In this document: piece after piece, positions 48,668 through 58,846 of the stretch
How the letters are laid out: each line of letters starts with the position of its first letter
How positions within the stretch are numbered: the first letter of the stretch is position 1
From: Nitrobacteraceae bacterium AZCC 1564
GTDB lineage: Bacteria > Pseudomonadota > Alphaproteobacteria > Rhizobiales > Xanthobacteraceae
Reading direction: 5' to 3'
Assembly (NCBI GenBank): GCA_036924835.1
Contig: JBAGRR010000001.1
Coordinates: 868,001-932,000, forward strand
DNA: 64,000 nt
Notes under the pieces: model-generated
Database searches by the model: none
Seen by the model: only the letters and a program-made list of their open reading frames with translations
What the model was told of the DNA's origin: nothing
Position numbers and translations under genes: made by a program

Positions 48668-48668
48668 G

Positions 48669-49523
48669 ATGATCTCCCAATTCGCCCGCGGACGTCGTAT
48701 CGCCAGCCGAGCTGGTCACGCCGCGATTCTCATTTTCTTTGTGACCTTCCTCGCCTTTCCCTTCTACTGGATGGCGATCACCACCTTCAAAACCACGCAG
48801 GATCTGCACAACATCCAGAACAATCCTTACGTGTTCCACGACCCGCCGACACTTCGACATCTCTCTGTGTTGTTCAACGACACGCAGTATCTGCAATGGC
48901 TGTACAATACCGGCTTTGTCGGGGTGATTGTCGTCGTCATCACCCTCCTGCTCGCCGTGCCTGCCGGCTACGCGCTGGCACGCATGACCGGCGCCTGGGC
49001 GCAAACTCTCGGCACTGCAATATTCCTCACTTATCTCGTGCCACCGACGATCCTGTTCATCCCATTTGCGCGCATCGTCGCGGCGCTGGGCTTGCAGGAC
49101 TCGGTATGGTCGCTCGTTCTCGTCTATCCGAGCTTCACCGTTCCGTTTTGCACCTGGCTCCTGATGGGTTTCTTCAAGGCTATACCGCGCGATCTTGAGG
49201 AGGCGGCGATGATCGATGGATTGAGCCGTTTTGGAGCGTTCCTCAAAGTCGTGATGCCGATTTCCACCGCAGGAATGCTGACGGCGGTTATCTTTGCCTT
49301 CACTCTGGTGACCCAAGAATTCGTCTACGGCGTCACGTTCATCACGGCCTCGTCGAGCTATACCGTGAGCGTGGGTGTCCCGACGTTCCTAGTGCGAGGC
49401 GATGTGTATTTCTGGGGATCGATGATGGCAGCTTGCCTGATCGCCAGTGTGCCGATCGCCATTATCTATAATTTCTTTGTCGATCGCTTCGTCGCTGGCT
49501 TCACCGGCGGTTCGATCAGATAG
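48669..49523 (+). CDS. ABC importer permease 2, MalG/UgpE type
   Basis: This 284-residue protein has six helices, the MalG-like FPFYWMAITTFKT near the start and the EAA loop in IPRDLEEAAMIDGLSRFGAFLKV. It ends FVDRFVAGFTGGSIR. It is the last gene of the binding protein-ATPase-permease-permease operon; no clear terminator follows. Confidence 0.92.
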   Translation: MISQFARGRRIASRAGHAAILIFFVTFLAFPFYWMAITTFKTTQDLHNIQNNPYVFHDPPTLRHLSVLFNDTQYLQWLYNTGFVGVIVVVITLLLAVPAGYALARMTGAWAQTLGTAIFLTYLVPPTILFIPFARIVAALGLQDSVWSLVLVYPSFTVPFCTWLLMGFFKAIPRDLEEAAMIDGLSRFGAFLKVVMPISTAGMLTAVIFAFTLVTQEFVYGVTFITASSSYTVSVGVPTFLVRGDVYFWGSMMAACLIASVPIAIIYNFFVDRFVAGFTGGSIR

Positions 49524-49844
49524 TTGCGGATGGTGAGCCATAAAGGATCGATGCAAGCTGGCGCCGTTCGCGGAAAGAGAGTGTGTCAAACTAGAACGCG
49601 TAGAGGCACGCGGTTTTGAATCATCTCCTGATCGGTGATCTTCGAGGCCTACCATTGGAGGAAGCTCAACACCTGGACGGTTCTCACGTTCGACTAGCAC
49701 TTCGTTACAAACCCCGCCGATGGACCCAGTCTCAATCTTTTCGGGCCGCCTGCACGCCGAATTCTAACACAGACCACGTCCCATATGAGGCTGTCGGATA
49801 TCCGCACTGCCGCTATCGTGCAGGCATTGCGAACGTAAATCACA
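49524..49844. other. Non-coding gap after the ABC operon
   Basis: No open frame with a credible start or motif is present between the permease stop and the degenerate palindromic unit at 49845. No stem followed by a T-run was seen, so termination of the ABC operon is unexplained. Confidence 0.5.
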
Positions 49845-49896
49845 CTAGAATCATAAATTTTGCACGACGAGGCAAACTTTGGATTCGGGACACTAG
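49845..49896 (-). repeat. Shortened palindromic unit, subtype C, degenerate
   Basis: CTAG at 49845 and at 49893 enclose 52 bp. The right part (CAAACTTTGGATTCGGGACACTAG region) matches the left arm of the unit at 29202-29277 in reverse, and the left part AATCATAAATTTTG still pairs imperfectly with it. The right CTAG provides the TAG stop of the DUF1194 gene on the minus strand. Confidence 0.75.
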
Positions 49897-50714
49897 CGGC
49901 CCCAGCGATCCTGCCAGAGCATCTCGCCGATCGTGCAGCTCACGCGCGGCTCTTTCTCGGCGACCGGCACCACCTGATGCTCCGGCGTCCTTCCTGCCAC
50001 TTCGAGCAGGAGTTTTGTGCGGATAGCCTCTTTGAATTTGTCGTGATCCTGGATCGCCACCACAAATGAGCCTGGCCCCCCTATGACACAGTCCTCATAG
50101 TACCAGTCGAGATTCTCGATATCCATCGAGGAATAGGATGGCTCCTTCACCATAATCGGGAGGCCGTTGATGACGACGCCCTTTCTGAGTGCCTCATCGC
50201 GAACGAGCGTGATTGGCGGGCCGTTGTTGTTGGGACCATCGCCTGAAATATCGATGACGCGCCGAAAGCCCCGGTTCGGGTTCTCATCGAAGAGCGGCAT
50301 CGCGAACAGGATTGCGCCCGAGATGGAGGTACGGGATCCTCGCCGGACTGGCGTCTCCATGATCTCGTTTGCGACGGCGCCTGCTGTCTCGGGGCCGTCA
50401 ATCACCCGCCACGGAATGATGATCTTCTGGTCATTGGACGCCGACCATTCAAAATACGTCACCGAAATCCTGCCATTTGGACCACCCTTCAGTGCCTGCA
50501 AGAACTCCTTTGAGACGATGGCTTGGGCATACCCCTCTCGTTGAACGGCCAGTTCGTCGAAGTCCATCGAATAAGATACGTCGACCGCAATGATGAGTTC
50601 GACATCTACGGAAGGCGCGACCTGGGAGTCCGCAATCGGAGCAGGCGCCGCAACGGCGCCACACATGAGCATGCTGACTGCAACCACGGTTCCGAACGAG
50701 ACACGCCATCGCAT
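49893..50714 (-). CDS. DUF1194 exported von Willebrand-like protein
   Basis: This 273-residue protein begins with a signal peptide (RVSFGTVVAVSMLMCGAVAAPA) and has a MIDAS-like VDVELIIAVDVSYSMD near residue 45, followed by RRVIDISGDGPNNNGPP, typical of DUF1194. It is expected in the periplasm and may bind a divalent metal. GGAGG 5 nt upstream supports ATG 50714. The TAG stop lies in a palindromic unit. The function is unknown. Confidence 0.88.
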   Translation of the reverse strand: MRWRVSFGTVVAVSMLMCGAVAAPAPIADSQVAPSVDVELIIAVDVSYSMDFDELAVQREGYAQAIVSKEFLQALKGGPNGRISVTYFEWSASNDQKIIIPWRVIDGPETAGAVANEIMETPVRRGSRTSISGAILFAMPLFDENPNRGFRRVIDISGDGPNNNGPPITLVRDEALRKGVVINGLPIMVKEPSYSSMDIENLDWYYEDCVIGGPGSFVVAIQDHDKFKEAIRTKLLLEVAGRTPEHQVVPVAEKEPRVSCTIGEMLWQDRWGR

Positions 50715-50855
50715 GGCAACCTCCGCATCTCGCAATGAGATGGTGACATGCAATTTTCACCGCCCGAAGCCCGGCGAATAGGCTATGTTTTCCAATAACT
50801 TAATTGATGACTTTAAGCCACATTCGCGAACGCGATCGTCTGCGATGCGGGCTTC

Positions 50856-51560
50856 TCACCCGCCCAGATAAGCCTCTTGGATGTGCTTGTCATCAATCAA
50901 CTCTTCGCCTTTTCCCGATAGCACGATTGACCCGGCCTCCATGAGGTACGCGTAATCGCACATGTCGAGGGCTGAGTAGGCGTTCTGTTCCACCATCAGC
51001 ACCGTTGTGCCCGACTTGCGGATGCCATCGATGATCTCGAATACCTGCTCCACGATGTTGGGTGCAAGGCCGAGCGAAGGTTCGTCGAACATGACCAGCT
51101 TCGGTTTCGACATGATGGCACGTCCGATCGCAAGCATCTGCTGCTCGCCGCCGGATAGCGTGCCGGCAACCTGATGGCGACGTTCCGCCAATCGTGGAAA
51201 CTGGGTGAATATCCGATCGCGATCCGCGGCAATGCCGTCAGTGTCGTTTCGCAGGTATGCGCCCATGTCGAGGTTCTCCTCGACCGTCATATCGGGAAAC
51301 ACCCGACGCCCCTCCGGACAATGGGCAATGCCGCGCGCCAGAATCTCGCGAGCCGAACAGCGCGTGATGTCTTCGCCCTCGAACATCATGCGGCCGGAAA
51401 CCGACGGCAGAATCCCCGAAATCGAACGCAGCGTGGTGCTCTTGCCGGCGCCATTCGCACCGATCAATGCAACAAGCTGTCCTTGCTTGATCGACAGCGA
51501 AATACCCTTGATGGCTTCGACCTTGCCGTAGCGGCAAACGAGATCGCTAATCTCTAGCAC
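50856..51560 (-). CDS. livF: Branched-chain amino acid ABC ATPase LivF
   Basis: This 234-residue ATPase has Walker A GANGAGKST, signature LSGGEQQMLAIGRA, Walker B KLVMFDEPSLGLAP and the LivF-type VLMVEQNAYSALD. The start is taken as GTG 51560 (LEISDLVCRYGKVEA), which overlaps livG by 14 bp and gives the standard length; a longer frame is open to 51638. It is the last gene of livKHMGF. Confidence 0.92.
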   Translation of the reverse strand: MLEISDLVCRYGKVEAIKGISLSIKQGQLVALIGANGAGKSTTLRSISGILPSVSGRMMFEGEDITRCSAREILARGIAHCPEGRRVFPDMTVEENLDMGAYLRNDTDGIAADRDRIFTQFPRLAERRHQVAGTLSGGEQQMLAIGRAIMSKPKLVMFDEPSLGLAPNIVEQVFEIIDGIRKSGTTVLMVEQNAYSALDMCDYAYLMEAGSIVLSGKGEELIDDKHIQEAYLGG

Positions 51561-52353
51561 GTCTCTTAGCTCCCTGCCCGAGATAAGCGCGGATGACTTC
51601 AGGATTGCCCTGGATTGCCGCGGGCGGTCCTTCGGCAATGATCCGGCCGTAATTCAACACAACGATACGATCCGACACGCCCATCACCATGGGCATGTCA
51701 TGCTCAACCAGCAGGATCGTGACATCCAAACCGCGCAACTTGTCGAGAAGTTGCATGAAGCGCGCAGTCTCCGTCGCGTTCATGCCGGAAACTGGCTCAT
51801 CCAGCAGCAGCATGGAGGGATCCGCGGCCAACGCCAGCGCCACGCCGAGAAGCCGCTGATCGCCGTAAGCAAGCGATCCGGCGAGCTCACGCGAGCGGCG
51901 CTCAATGCCGACAAGCGCCAAGATCTCGGCTGCCCTCGTCCTCAACTCGTTTTCCGATTCTCGCTCACGCGGCAGCGCCAGCAACGTGTCCCACAGATGC
52001 GAGCGGCCACGACGATGCAGGCCAATCATCACGTTCTCAAAGACACTGACGCTTTGAAACACGCTGGTGCGCTGGAACGTTCTGACCAGCCCGAGCGACG
52101 TCACCTGATGCGGCTTCAGATTGCTCAGGGGCGTCCCGCGATAGCGGACTTCGCCCTTCGTCGGCCGCAAAAATCCAGTGATGACATTGAAGGCGGTCGT
52201 CTTGCCCGCACCGTTCGGACCAATCAGGCTGACGACCTCGCCCTCATTGACGACGAAGTTCATGTCCGAGATCGCAACAAGGCCGCCGAAATGGACGGCG
52301 ATGTGCTCGATCGACAGCGCAGGCTGTTTCTGTGTCGGGTGCGCGTCCATCAT
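51547..52353 (-). CDS. livG: Branched-chain amino acid ABC ATPase LivG
   Basis: This 268-residue ATPase has Walker A GPNGAGKTT, the LivG-type switch TSLGLVRTFQ, signature-like LAYGDQRLLGVALAL, Walker B SMLLLDEPVSGMN and VEHDMPMVMG. The ATG at 52353 overlaps the livM stop (ATGA), supporting this start over the ATG one codon later. Confidence 0.93.
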   Translation of the reverse strand: MMDAHPTQKQPALSIEHIAVHFGGLVAISDMNFVVNEGEVVSLIGPNGAGKTTAFNVITGFLRPTKGEVRYRGTPLSNLKPHQVTSLGLVRTFQRTSVFQSVSVFENVMIGLHRRGRSHLWDTLLALPRERESENELRTRAAEILALVGIERRSRELAGSLAYGDQRLLGVALALAADPSMLLLDEPVSGMNATETARFMQLLDKLRGLDVTILLVEHDMPMVMGVSDRIVVLNYGRIIAEGPPAAIQGNPEVIRAYLGQGAKRRARD

Positions 52354-53384
52354 CGTGCATCCTGCATTTTAGCTTCCGTTGCCGGAGCAACATTCGGCTC
52401 ATCTTTCACGCCAAACCACTTCTCAATCGCCGGCACGATGCCCTGCGGCAGCACGAACACGATCAAGATCATGAACAAGCCGTACAAGATCCACTGAATC
52501 TCGGGGGCTGCGAAGGATCGTGCAACGACCGGAATAAATCCGAAAATCAAACCGCCCACGATCGGCCCTGCGAGTGTTCCCTTCCCGCCCGTGATGACCA
52601 TGATCACCATGGTGACCGTGTAGAGGAACAGAAACACGTCCGGATCGATGATCTTCAAATAGTGCGCGTAGAGACTGCCAGCAGCACCAGCGATGCCAGC
52701 CGAGACAACCGCAGCAAGCACGAGGTAACGCGTCACGTCGATGCCAACGGACACTGCCAGCGACTCGTTTTCCTTCAGCGCGACCATCGCGCGCCCGACG
52801 CGCGAATGCACGAGCCGCTTGATTATCACATAAGAAATTACGATGACCGCGAGTACGAGATAGTAGTTCGACTGCTTGCTGTAGAAGTCGAAATAGCCGA
52901 GCCCCGGCAATCCCAATGTCATCGGCGGAATGGACGTGAGCGCCAACGGTCCCTGGGTGAGCTCGACCCAGTTCAACGCCACCAACCGCACGACTTCGGC
53001 GAAGCTGATCGTCACAATGACAAAGTAAGCACCGCGCACGCGGAAAGACAGTTTACCGACGAGGTAGCCACAGAAGCCGGAAAACAGGACCCCTATAATA
53101 AAGCCAAGCCAGACCGGCCATGGCTCGTGCACGACGCGATATCCGCCGATCAATTCGACGTCGAAACCGAGCGACACCAGTGCACTGGTGTAAGCACCAA
53201 TTCCGAAAAACGCGACATGGCCGAGACTGAGCTGTCCCGTATAACCGAGCAGCAGGTTGAGGCTCATCGCCGCAATAATGAAGATGCCTGTCGTGATAAA
53301 GGCATTCAAAAGATAAGGATCTTTAAGCCACAGTGGAACGGAAGCGAACACAAGCAGCGTAATCCAGGGGAGCCAACGCCTCAT
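52350..53384 (-). CDS. livM: Branched-chain amino acid permease LivM
   Basis: This 344-residue membrane protein has the LivM signature MSLNLLLGYTGQLSLGHVAFFGIGAY and about nine helices, ending VLPQGIVPAIEKWFG before a charged tail. It overlaps livH upstream and livG downstream by 4 bp each (ATGA), so the genes are translationally coupled. Confidence 0.93.
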   Translation of the reverse strand: MRRWLPWITLLVFASVPLWLKDPYLLNAFITTGIFIIAAMSLNLLLGYTGQLSLGHVAFFGIGAYTSALVSLGFDVELIGGYRVVHEPWPVWLGFIIGVLFSGFCGYLVGKLSFRVRGAYFVIVTISFAEVVRLVALNWVELTQGPLALTSIPPMTLGLPGLGYFDFYSKQSNYYLVLAVIVISYVIIKRLVHSRVGRAMVALKENESLAVSVGIDVTRYLVLAAVVSAGIAGAAGSLYAHYLKIIDPDVFLFLYTVTMVIMVITGGKGTLAGPIVGGLIFGFIPVVARSFAAPEIQWILYGLFMILIVFVLPQGIVPAIEKWFGVKDEPNVAPATEAKMQDAR

Positions 53385-54253
53385 CCGATTCGCTCCGATT
53401 TCGCAAACAGGCCCGTGGGCTTGAAGAGCAGCACCGCAATGATGATCAGGAATCCCATAGCATCGCGATACCCGGATGAGATGTAGCCCGCCCCCATTTC
53501 CTCGGCGAAAGCCAGGATGAAACCACCGATCGTGGCGCCGCCGATGCTACCGAGCCCGCCGAGGATAACGATCGCAAACGCCTTCAACGACGCAATATTA
53601 CCCATCTGCGGCGAGATCACGTAGACCGGCCCCAGCAGCGCGCCAGCAGCGGCAGCAAGACTCGAGCCGAGGGCGAAGGTCGCCATGTAGATCATCTGAA
53701 TGTTGACACCCATCAGCGACGCCGTGTCGCGGTCCTGAAAGGTCGCGCGCATCGCCTTACCGAGTTTGGTGCGGTTGATCAGGAAATAAGCCACGGCGAT
53801 CAGCGCCAAGGCCGCAAAGAACACAAACAGGCGCAGCCAGGATACCGAGAACGGCCCGATGACAAGCGGGGTCTCGGGAAAGGGCGTCGCCACCGACTTG
53901 GCCACGCCACCCCAGACATATTGCTCGGCGTTCTGCATCACGATCATCGCGCCGATCATGATCAGCATGGTGGTGTCGATGTCCGCGCCGCGCATCGGCC
54001 GTAACAGAACCACCTCGATCAATGCCCCAAGCAGACATCCCGCGACAATCGCCACCAGGATTGAAAGAAAGAAATTCAATCCCAGCATGATGGCGACGAA
54101 ATAAACGAAGTACGCCCCGAACGCGTAAAGCTCGCCATGCGCGAAGTTAACGACGCGCATGATGCCGAAGATCAGGGTCAGGCCGATACCGAGCAGCGCG
54201 TAGGTGCTGCCGAGGATCAGCATGTTGATCATGTGTTGCAGAAATTCAGTCAT
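53381..54253 (-). CDS. livH: Branched-chain amino acid permease LivH
   Basis: This 290-residue membrane protein has GSTYALLGIGLTLIFGIMRVVNFAHGELYAFG at the start and the conserved VILGGLGSIGGATIGG near the C-terminus, typical of LivH. It starts 103 bp after livK; a strong hairpin lies between them, which could give more binding protein than permease. Confidence 0.93.
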   Translation of the reverse strand: MTEFLQHMINMLILGSTYALLGIGLTLIFGIMRVVNFAHGELYAFGAYFVYFVAIMLGLNFFLSILVAIVAGCLLGALIEVVLLRPMRGADIDTTMLIMIGAMIVMQNAEQYVWGGVAKSVATPFPETPLVIGPFSVSWLRLFVFFAALALIAVAYFLINRTKLGKAMRATFQDRDTASLMGVNIQMIYMATFALGSSLAAAAGALLGPVYVISPQMGNIASLKAFAIVILGGLGSIGGATIGGFILAFAEEMGAGYISSGYRDAMGFLIIIAVLLFKPTGLFAKSERIG

Positions 54254-54313
54254 TGAGCCTTGTCCAGGACAACCTTCTCCACCCGGCGAAGATCGCCAGC
54301 ATCACAACAGAAA

Positions 54314-54346
54314 CGTGGGCACCGGCCAGGGACGGCGGTGCCCACG
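54314..54346 (-). terminator. Hairpin between livK and livH
   Basis: CGTGGGCACCG pairs with CGGTGCCCACG (11 bp) across an 11-nt loop. On the minus strand it is followed by a weak T-rich stretch (TTTCTGTTGTG). It lies 10 bp after the livK stop and could be an attenuating terminator or an mRNA-stabilising stem in the liv operon. Confidence 0.65.
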
Positions 54347-54356
54347 CAAACATGCT

Positions 54357-55520
54357 TTAGAGCTTAGGAAGAACCACCTTCGCGTCGTCGATCTTGATCA
54401 GATAGACGTTCGGCATGCTCTGGCCGCTTTCCTTTCCGGCAGGGCCCTGCTTCTGGAACTTGATCTTGCCGTTCAATCCGAGCAGGTCGATTTCCCAGAG
54501 AGCCTTCGAGATAGCTTGAGGCTCTGCCTTGCCCGCCTTTTCGATAGCAGCCGCGATGGTGCGGATGCCGTCATAGCCACGGAAGCTTTCCGTTGCGCCA
54601 GCGAAATTGAAGCCGCGCTTCTTCCATTCGCCGAGGAAGTACTTGGTTGCCTCCGGATTTGGCGTCGCATCCGGGTACCACGGTGCGAAGGTCGTCAGGT
54701 GGAAAGTGCCGTTGGCAGCGACGCCGGCCTGCTCGATCAGCTGGTCAGGATTCTGTGAACCACCCGTGGTGATGATCTTCTTCTTGATGCCGAGTGCCGT
54801 TGCCTGCTTCAAAACAAGAGTGAGCTGCTCGACGGCAGTCGTGACCATGATCGTATCAGAATCCGATGCCTTAATTTTAGACAGCTGCGCGCTCATATCT
54901 TGAGCGGACTGATCCATGGTTTCAACAAGACCGACTCCAACATTATCGGCCTTGAAGATCTTTCCGAAATCGTCGGCCGCACCGCGCCCCCAATCATTGT
55001 TGATGACGAGGAAGTCAGCTTTCTTGACCGACATCTTTGGCAGGATGTCCTTGAACGCCGCGGCTTCAACGGAGGACGGCGGCGAGATGCGGAAGATGTA
55101 AGGATTGCCGGTCGTCGTGATCTTGCCCGACGACGAGGTCTCGACCACCATCGGGACCTTGTATTCCATCAGCTTCGGCATGACTGCGAGCGTCAGGCTC
55201 GAGCCCCATGCACCCATGATGACAGGAACTTTGTCGGCCGTGATCAGCTTTTCGGCAACGGCCGCAGCTTCGGTCGGATTGCTCTTGTTATCTTCGATAA
55301 CGAGCTCAATCTTCTTGCCGAGCACGCCTCCCTTGGCGTTGATTTCATCGGCTGCGATTTTCGCGCCGTTGACAACGTAAGTCCCGGAAGCCGCGAATGG
55401 CCCGGTCAAGGGTTCGTTGACGCCAATCTTGATGGTCTGTGCAAATGCCTGCGTCGCCAGACCTGTCGACAGCAGCGCAGCGGCCGCGATCGCCCTAAAT
55501 AATTTCGAGTGCTTAATCAT
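54357..55520 (-). CDS. livK: Branched-chain amino acid-type binding protein (LivK-like)
   Basis: This 387-residue periplasmic protein has a signal peptide (AIAAAALLSTGLATQAFAQ) and the periplasmic-binding-protein type I core TIKIGVNEPLTGPFAASG, AADEINAKGGVLGKKIEL and VIMGAWGSSLTLAVMP. GGAGG lies 9 nt before the ATG. Family members bind leucine, other amino acids, amides or aromatic acids, so the ligand is open. It leads the liv operon, 180 bp after sdaA. Confidence 0.9.
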   Translation of the reverse strand: MIKHSKLFRAIAAAALLSTGLATQAFAQTIKIGVNEPLTGPFAASGTYVVNGAKIAADEINAKGGVLGKKIELVIEDNKSNPTEAAAVAEKLITADKVPVIMGAWGSSLTLAVMPKLMEYKVPMVVETSSSGKITTTGNPYIFRISPPSSVEAAAFKDILPKMSVKKADFLVINNDWGRGAADDFGKIFKADNVGVGLVETMDQSAQDMSAQLSKIKASDSDTIMVTTAVEQLTLVLKQATALGIKKKIITTGGSQNPDQLIEQAGVAANGTFHLTTFAPWYPDATPNPEATKYFLGEWKKRGFNFAGATESFRGYDGIRTIAAAIEKAGKAEPQAISKALWEIDLLGLNGKIKFQKQGPAGKESGQSMPNVYLIKIDDAKVVLPKL

Positions 55521-55700
55521 CGTCCGTTTCCTCCGTTACGTGACATGCGGAAAACCAGTTGCCTTATTTTTCAAGCAAGCATTATGCCAGTTGAACCGCA
55601 CTTGTTCGTATTTTTCTATTAGCTAGTCGTCCCTAACTACAATCGTCCTATTTTTGGTAACTTAGCATCATCTGCATCGGCCGTACGGCGTCAAGCTCTT

Positions 55701-57068
55701 TCAGCAGTCAGGCACATTCACCGCGAGGCCCCCGCGCGAGGTTTCCTTGTATTTCGCCTGCATGTCGGCTCCGGTATCCCGCATCGTGCGGATCACCTGA
55801 TCAAGCGAGACATGATGCGACCCATCGCCGCTTAATGCCAACGACGTAGCGTTGATCGCCTTTACCGCGCCGAACGCATTGCGTTCAATACACGGTATCT
55901 GAACCAGGCCACCGATCGGATCGCACGTCATTCCGAGATGGTGCTCCATCCCAATCTCCGCAGCATTCTCGATCTGCCGGCTGCTGCCGCCCAAGGAGGC
56001 TGTCAGGCCCGCGGCAGCCATGGAGCATGCCACACCAACCTCGCCTTGGCATCCGACTTCCGCTCCGGAGATGGACGCGTTCATCTTGCAAAGCGCCCCA
56101 ATGGCGGCACTGGTCAGGAGAAAAATCCTGATCCCCTCCTGCGAAGCGCCCTGGCAATGGTCGGCGTAGTAACGAAGGACTGCTGGCAACACACCGGCGG
56201 CACCATTGGTCGGCGCGGTCACCACACGGCCGCCCGCCGCGTTTTCTTCATTGACGGCAATTGCATACAGACTGGCATAATCCATCGCCGGGATCGAATG
56301 CCGCATGTTGCGGGTTTCCGACGCCTGCAGCCGGTCACGCAAGGCGCGTGCACGGCGCTTGACTTTCAACCCTCCCGGGAGCTCACCATCGGTACGCATG
56401 CCCCGGTCGATACAGTCGAACATCACGGCAGTGATACGATCCAATCCAGCGTGAACCGCCGCTTCATCCGCAAAAGCTCGCTCGTTCGCGAGCACGATGT
56501 CCGCGATCGAAAGGCCGGACCGATCGCACATGTCGATTAGTTCAGCGGCGCTGTGATAATCATAAGGAATCTCTGACGACGACGCTGCGGTCGAACCCAG
56601 CTCCCCTTCCCGCTGGATGAACCCGCCGCCGATCGAATACCAAGTCTCTCTTTTCACCTCGTTGCCATTCGCGTCGAATGCCGAACACCGCATGGTGTTC
56701 GGATGACCGGTGGGAGCTTCATCAAAGTTAAAATCAATATCTTGGGCAGGATCGAACGCGATTGTCCTGCCGCCCGGTAATGTCAGCTGCTTCTTTGCAG
56801 CGACCGTGGCGACGTTGTCGTTTGCCTTATCCGGATCAATCGTCTCGGGCGCGAAGCCTGACAGGCCGAGCACAACAGCCTTGTCCGTGCCGTGACCCCG
56901 CCCCGTCCATGCAAGCGAACCAAGCAAGGTCACCTTCAGCCGATCAACGGCCAATTGCTCGTCCGCACTCAGCAAACCGATAAAAGCCGCAGCGGCTTTC
57001 ATCGGCCCCACCGTATGAGAAGACGATGGCCCGATCCCGATCTTGAACAGGTCGAAAACGCTGATCAT
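55701..57068 (-). CDS. sdaA: L-serine ammonia-lyase (Fe-S type)
   Basis: This 455-residue single-chain enzyme starts [26 protein letters not shown] and has the cluster-ligand region [26 protein letters not shown] and [19 protein letters not shown]. It converts serine to pyruvate and ammonia using a 4Fe-4S cluster. It lies 32 bp after the LLM oxidoreductase on the same strand and may be the last gene of that catabolic operon. Confidence 0.95.
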   Translation of the reverse strand: MISVFDLFKIGIGPSSSHTVGPMKAAAAFIGLLSADEQLAVDRLKVTLLGSLAWTGRGHGTDKAVVLGLSGFAPETIDPDKANDNVATVAAKKQLTLPGGRTIAFDPAQDIDFNFDEAPTGHPNTMRCSAFDANGNEVKRETWYSIGGGFIQREGELGSTAASSSEIPYDYHSAAELIDMCDRSGLSIADIVLANERAFADEAAVHAGLDRITAVMFDCIDRGMRTDGELPGGLKVKRRARALRDRLQASETRNMRHSIPAMDYASLYAIAVNEENAAGGRVVTAPTNGAAGVLPAVLRYYADHCQGASQEGIRIFLLTSAAIGALCKMNASISGAEVGCQGEVGVACSMAAAGLTASLGGSSRQIENAAEIGMEHHLGMTCDPIGGLVQIPCIERNAFGAVKAINATSLALSGDGSHHVSLDQVIRTMRDTGADMQAKYKETSRGGLAVNVPDC

Positions 57069-57100
57069 GACGCAGGACCGGACATTGTTGCGACCGATGC

Positions 57101-58057
57101 TTACTTGGCTTTCAGCCGTGGAATGATCTCGCGTGCAATCGTCTCAACCTGATCCATCTTGTACTTGTAAGGAACGAAGATGATCTTTTGCACGCCGACG
57201 GCAAGATGCGCTTTCAACTGCTCAACGCATTCGTCGACCGACCCCATGATCGCACTTTCGCGTGAACAATCGCTGTGTTCCGGGAAGTCCCATTCCTTGT
57301 TCAGCCAATCCATCATCTCGTCGCGGACCGCCGCTTTCGATGGACCGACCATGATTGGCAGTTGCGACGCGTTCAGCAGCTTGTCGGGATCCTTGCCGCC
57401 TTCTTTGGCGAAATTGCGCAGCTTGGCCCAGGACTTTGCGAACGCTTCCGGGGAATAGAAATAGGTGAGCCAACCATCACCGGCCGTCGCCGCACGCTGC
57501 AGCACGCGATCAACGTAACCACCGATCAGGATCGGCATGCGCGGCTGTTGCACCGGCTTTGGATACATCACCGCCGCAGAAATGTTGTGCGCCAGGTACT
57601 TGCCATCGACCATCGGTTCGGTCCACAGGCGGTTGAGAATGTCGAGATTCTCATCCATCAACTTGCCGCGCTTGTCGAACGGGATGCCCATCGCATCGAA
57701 TTCGCGCTTATACCAGCCGGAGGCCATGCCCATCAGCATGCGCCCATTGGAGAACTGGTCCATGGTCGACAGCTGCTTCGCCAGCGCAACAGGATTGCGC
57801 AGCGGAAGAACAAGAATACCGGTGCCGAGCTTGATCTTGCTCGTGCGCGCGGCAATCGCCGTCAGTGTCGTCAAGGAATCAAGAATCGGAAAATGCGGAT
57901 CAACACCGAGGAGGATGTGATCCCAGACCCAAAGCGAGTCATAGCCAAGCTCTTCAACGCGCACACCGTAATCAATCAGCGCCTTGGCGTCCGGAAGCTC
58001 CGGCCAAGCGGTGAAATTGCGCGCGGCGATACCGAACGTATTCGACAGGATTGTCAT
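57101..58057 (-). CDS. LLM (luciferase-like) flavin/F420 oxidoreductase
   Basis: This 318-residue TIM-barrel protein has the LLM features VEELGYDSLWVWDHILLG, TSKIKLGTGILVLPLRNPVALAKQ and DQFSNGRMLMGMASGWYKREF. Members use either FMN or F420. The nearness of fbiC and a probable cofC on the same strand favours F420 (inference). It starts 18 bp after the CoA-transferase beta gene. The substrate is unknown. Confidence 0.85.
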   Translation of the reverse strand: MTILSNTFGIAARNFTAWPELPDAKALIDYGVRVEELGYDSLWVWDHILLGVDPHFPILDSLTTLTAIAARTSKIKLGTGILVLPLRNPVALAKQLSTMDQFSNGRMLMGMASGWYKREFDAMGIPFDKRGKLMDENLDILNRLWTEPMVDGKYLAHNISAAVMYPKPVQQPRMPILIGGYVDRVLQRAATAGDGWLTYFYSPEAFAKSWAKLRNFAKEGGKDPDKLLNASQLPIMVGPSKAAVRDEMMDWLNKEWDFPEHSDCSRESAIMGSVDECVEQLKAHLAVGVQKIIFVPYKYKMDQVETIAREIIPRLKAK

Positions 58058-58075
58058 TCTTACTCCCCGTTTTAC

Positions 58076-58846
58076 TTATGCAATGAAGAGACGATCGGGA
58101 TCGAGCATCCGCAACGTCGATAGTTCGTGCTCGGTCGGCGGCTCGGTGACGTTGATCTGATCCTCAAAAATCAGATCGAAACCAGTGTTGTCCTGCACCT
58201 GCTCCCGCGTGATACCGGGATTGAGCGCAAGAACTTTCATCCGACGAGACGTCTCGTCGAACGAAAACACCGCCAACTCGGTGATCACCCGGAACATGCC
58301 GCCCTGGGGCAAGCCGCTTTCAGCACGCGTCTTGCCACCGCGGATAAATCCCGGGCTGGTGATGAAATCGACTTGATCGACGAAGCGACGCTTCTCGTGC
58401 TTCATCGCAACAATCATGTTGGTCAGGCTGGAAATATCGTTGCCGCCGCCGGTGCCCGGAAGCCGGGTTTTCGGATTGTCGGAATCACCAATGAATGACG
58501 AATTTAGGTTTCCGTACTTGTCGATTTGCGCGCCGCCCATAAAGCCGACATCGACATAGCCGCGCTGGAGCAACAGAAGCACTTCGGCGCTCCCGAGCAC
58601 CATGTTGGCGCGCTTAGTGCAACGCTGATCGTTTGTGGACGGTGGCAGCTTGCCCGGCTCCACGAAGGCGCCGATCACCCCACCTTCGAACAAGATCGTA
58701 AGGCCAGGACAACGCAGGCGCTGCGCGAGCGTCGCTGCGAGCAGCGGAATGCCGATGCCGGCGAAGACCACCTGCCCTTCCCTCAGCTGCCGCGCGCTGA
58801 GAATCGCCAGCATTTCCGACGCGGTGTGACGGTTCTGCTCAGTCAT
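58076..58846 (-). CDS. CoA-transferase family I, beta subunit
   Basis: This 256-residue subunit resembles GctB/IpdB. Residues 50-61 read TILFEGGVIGAF, with Glu54 at the place of the catalytic glutamate of glutaconate CoA-transferase; later GGAQIDKYGNLNSSFIGD and PGTGGGNDIS are typical. Keeping Glu54 argues for a true CoA-transferase rather than an IpdAB-type ring-opening hydrolase, where this residue is lost (family knowledge). Its start overlaps the alpha gene by 8 bp. The acid it activates is unknown. Confidence 0.87.
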   Translation of the reverse strand: MTEQNRHTASEMLAILSARQLREGQVVFAGIGIPLLAATLAQRLRCPGLTILFEGGVIGAFVEPGKLPPSTNDQRCTKRANMVLGSAEVLLLLQRGYVDVGFMGGAQIDKYGNLNSSFIGDSDNPKTRLPGTGGGNDISSLTNMIVAMKHEKRRFVDQVDFITSPGFIRGGKTRAESGLPQGGMFRVITELAVFSFDETSRRMKVLALNPGITREQVQDNTGFDLIFEDQINVTEPPTEHELSTLRMLDPDRLFIA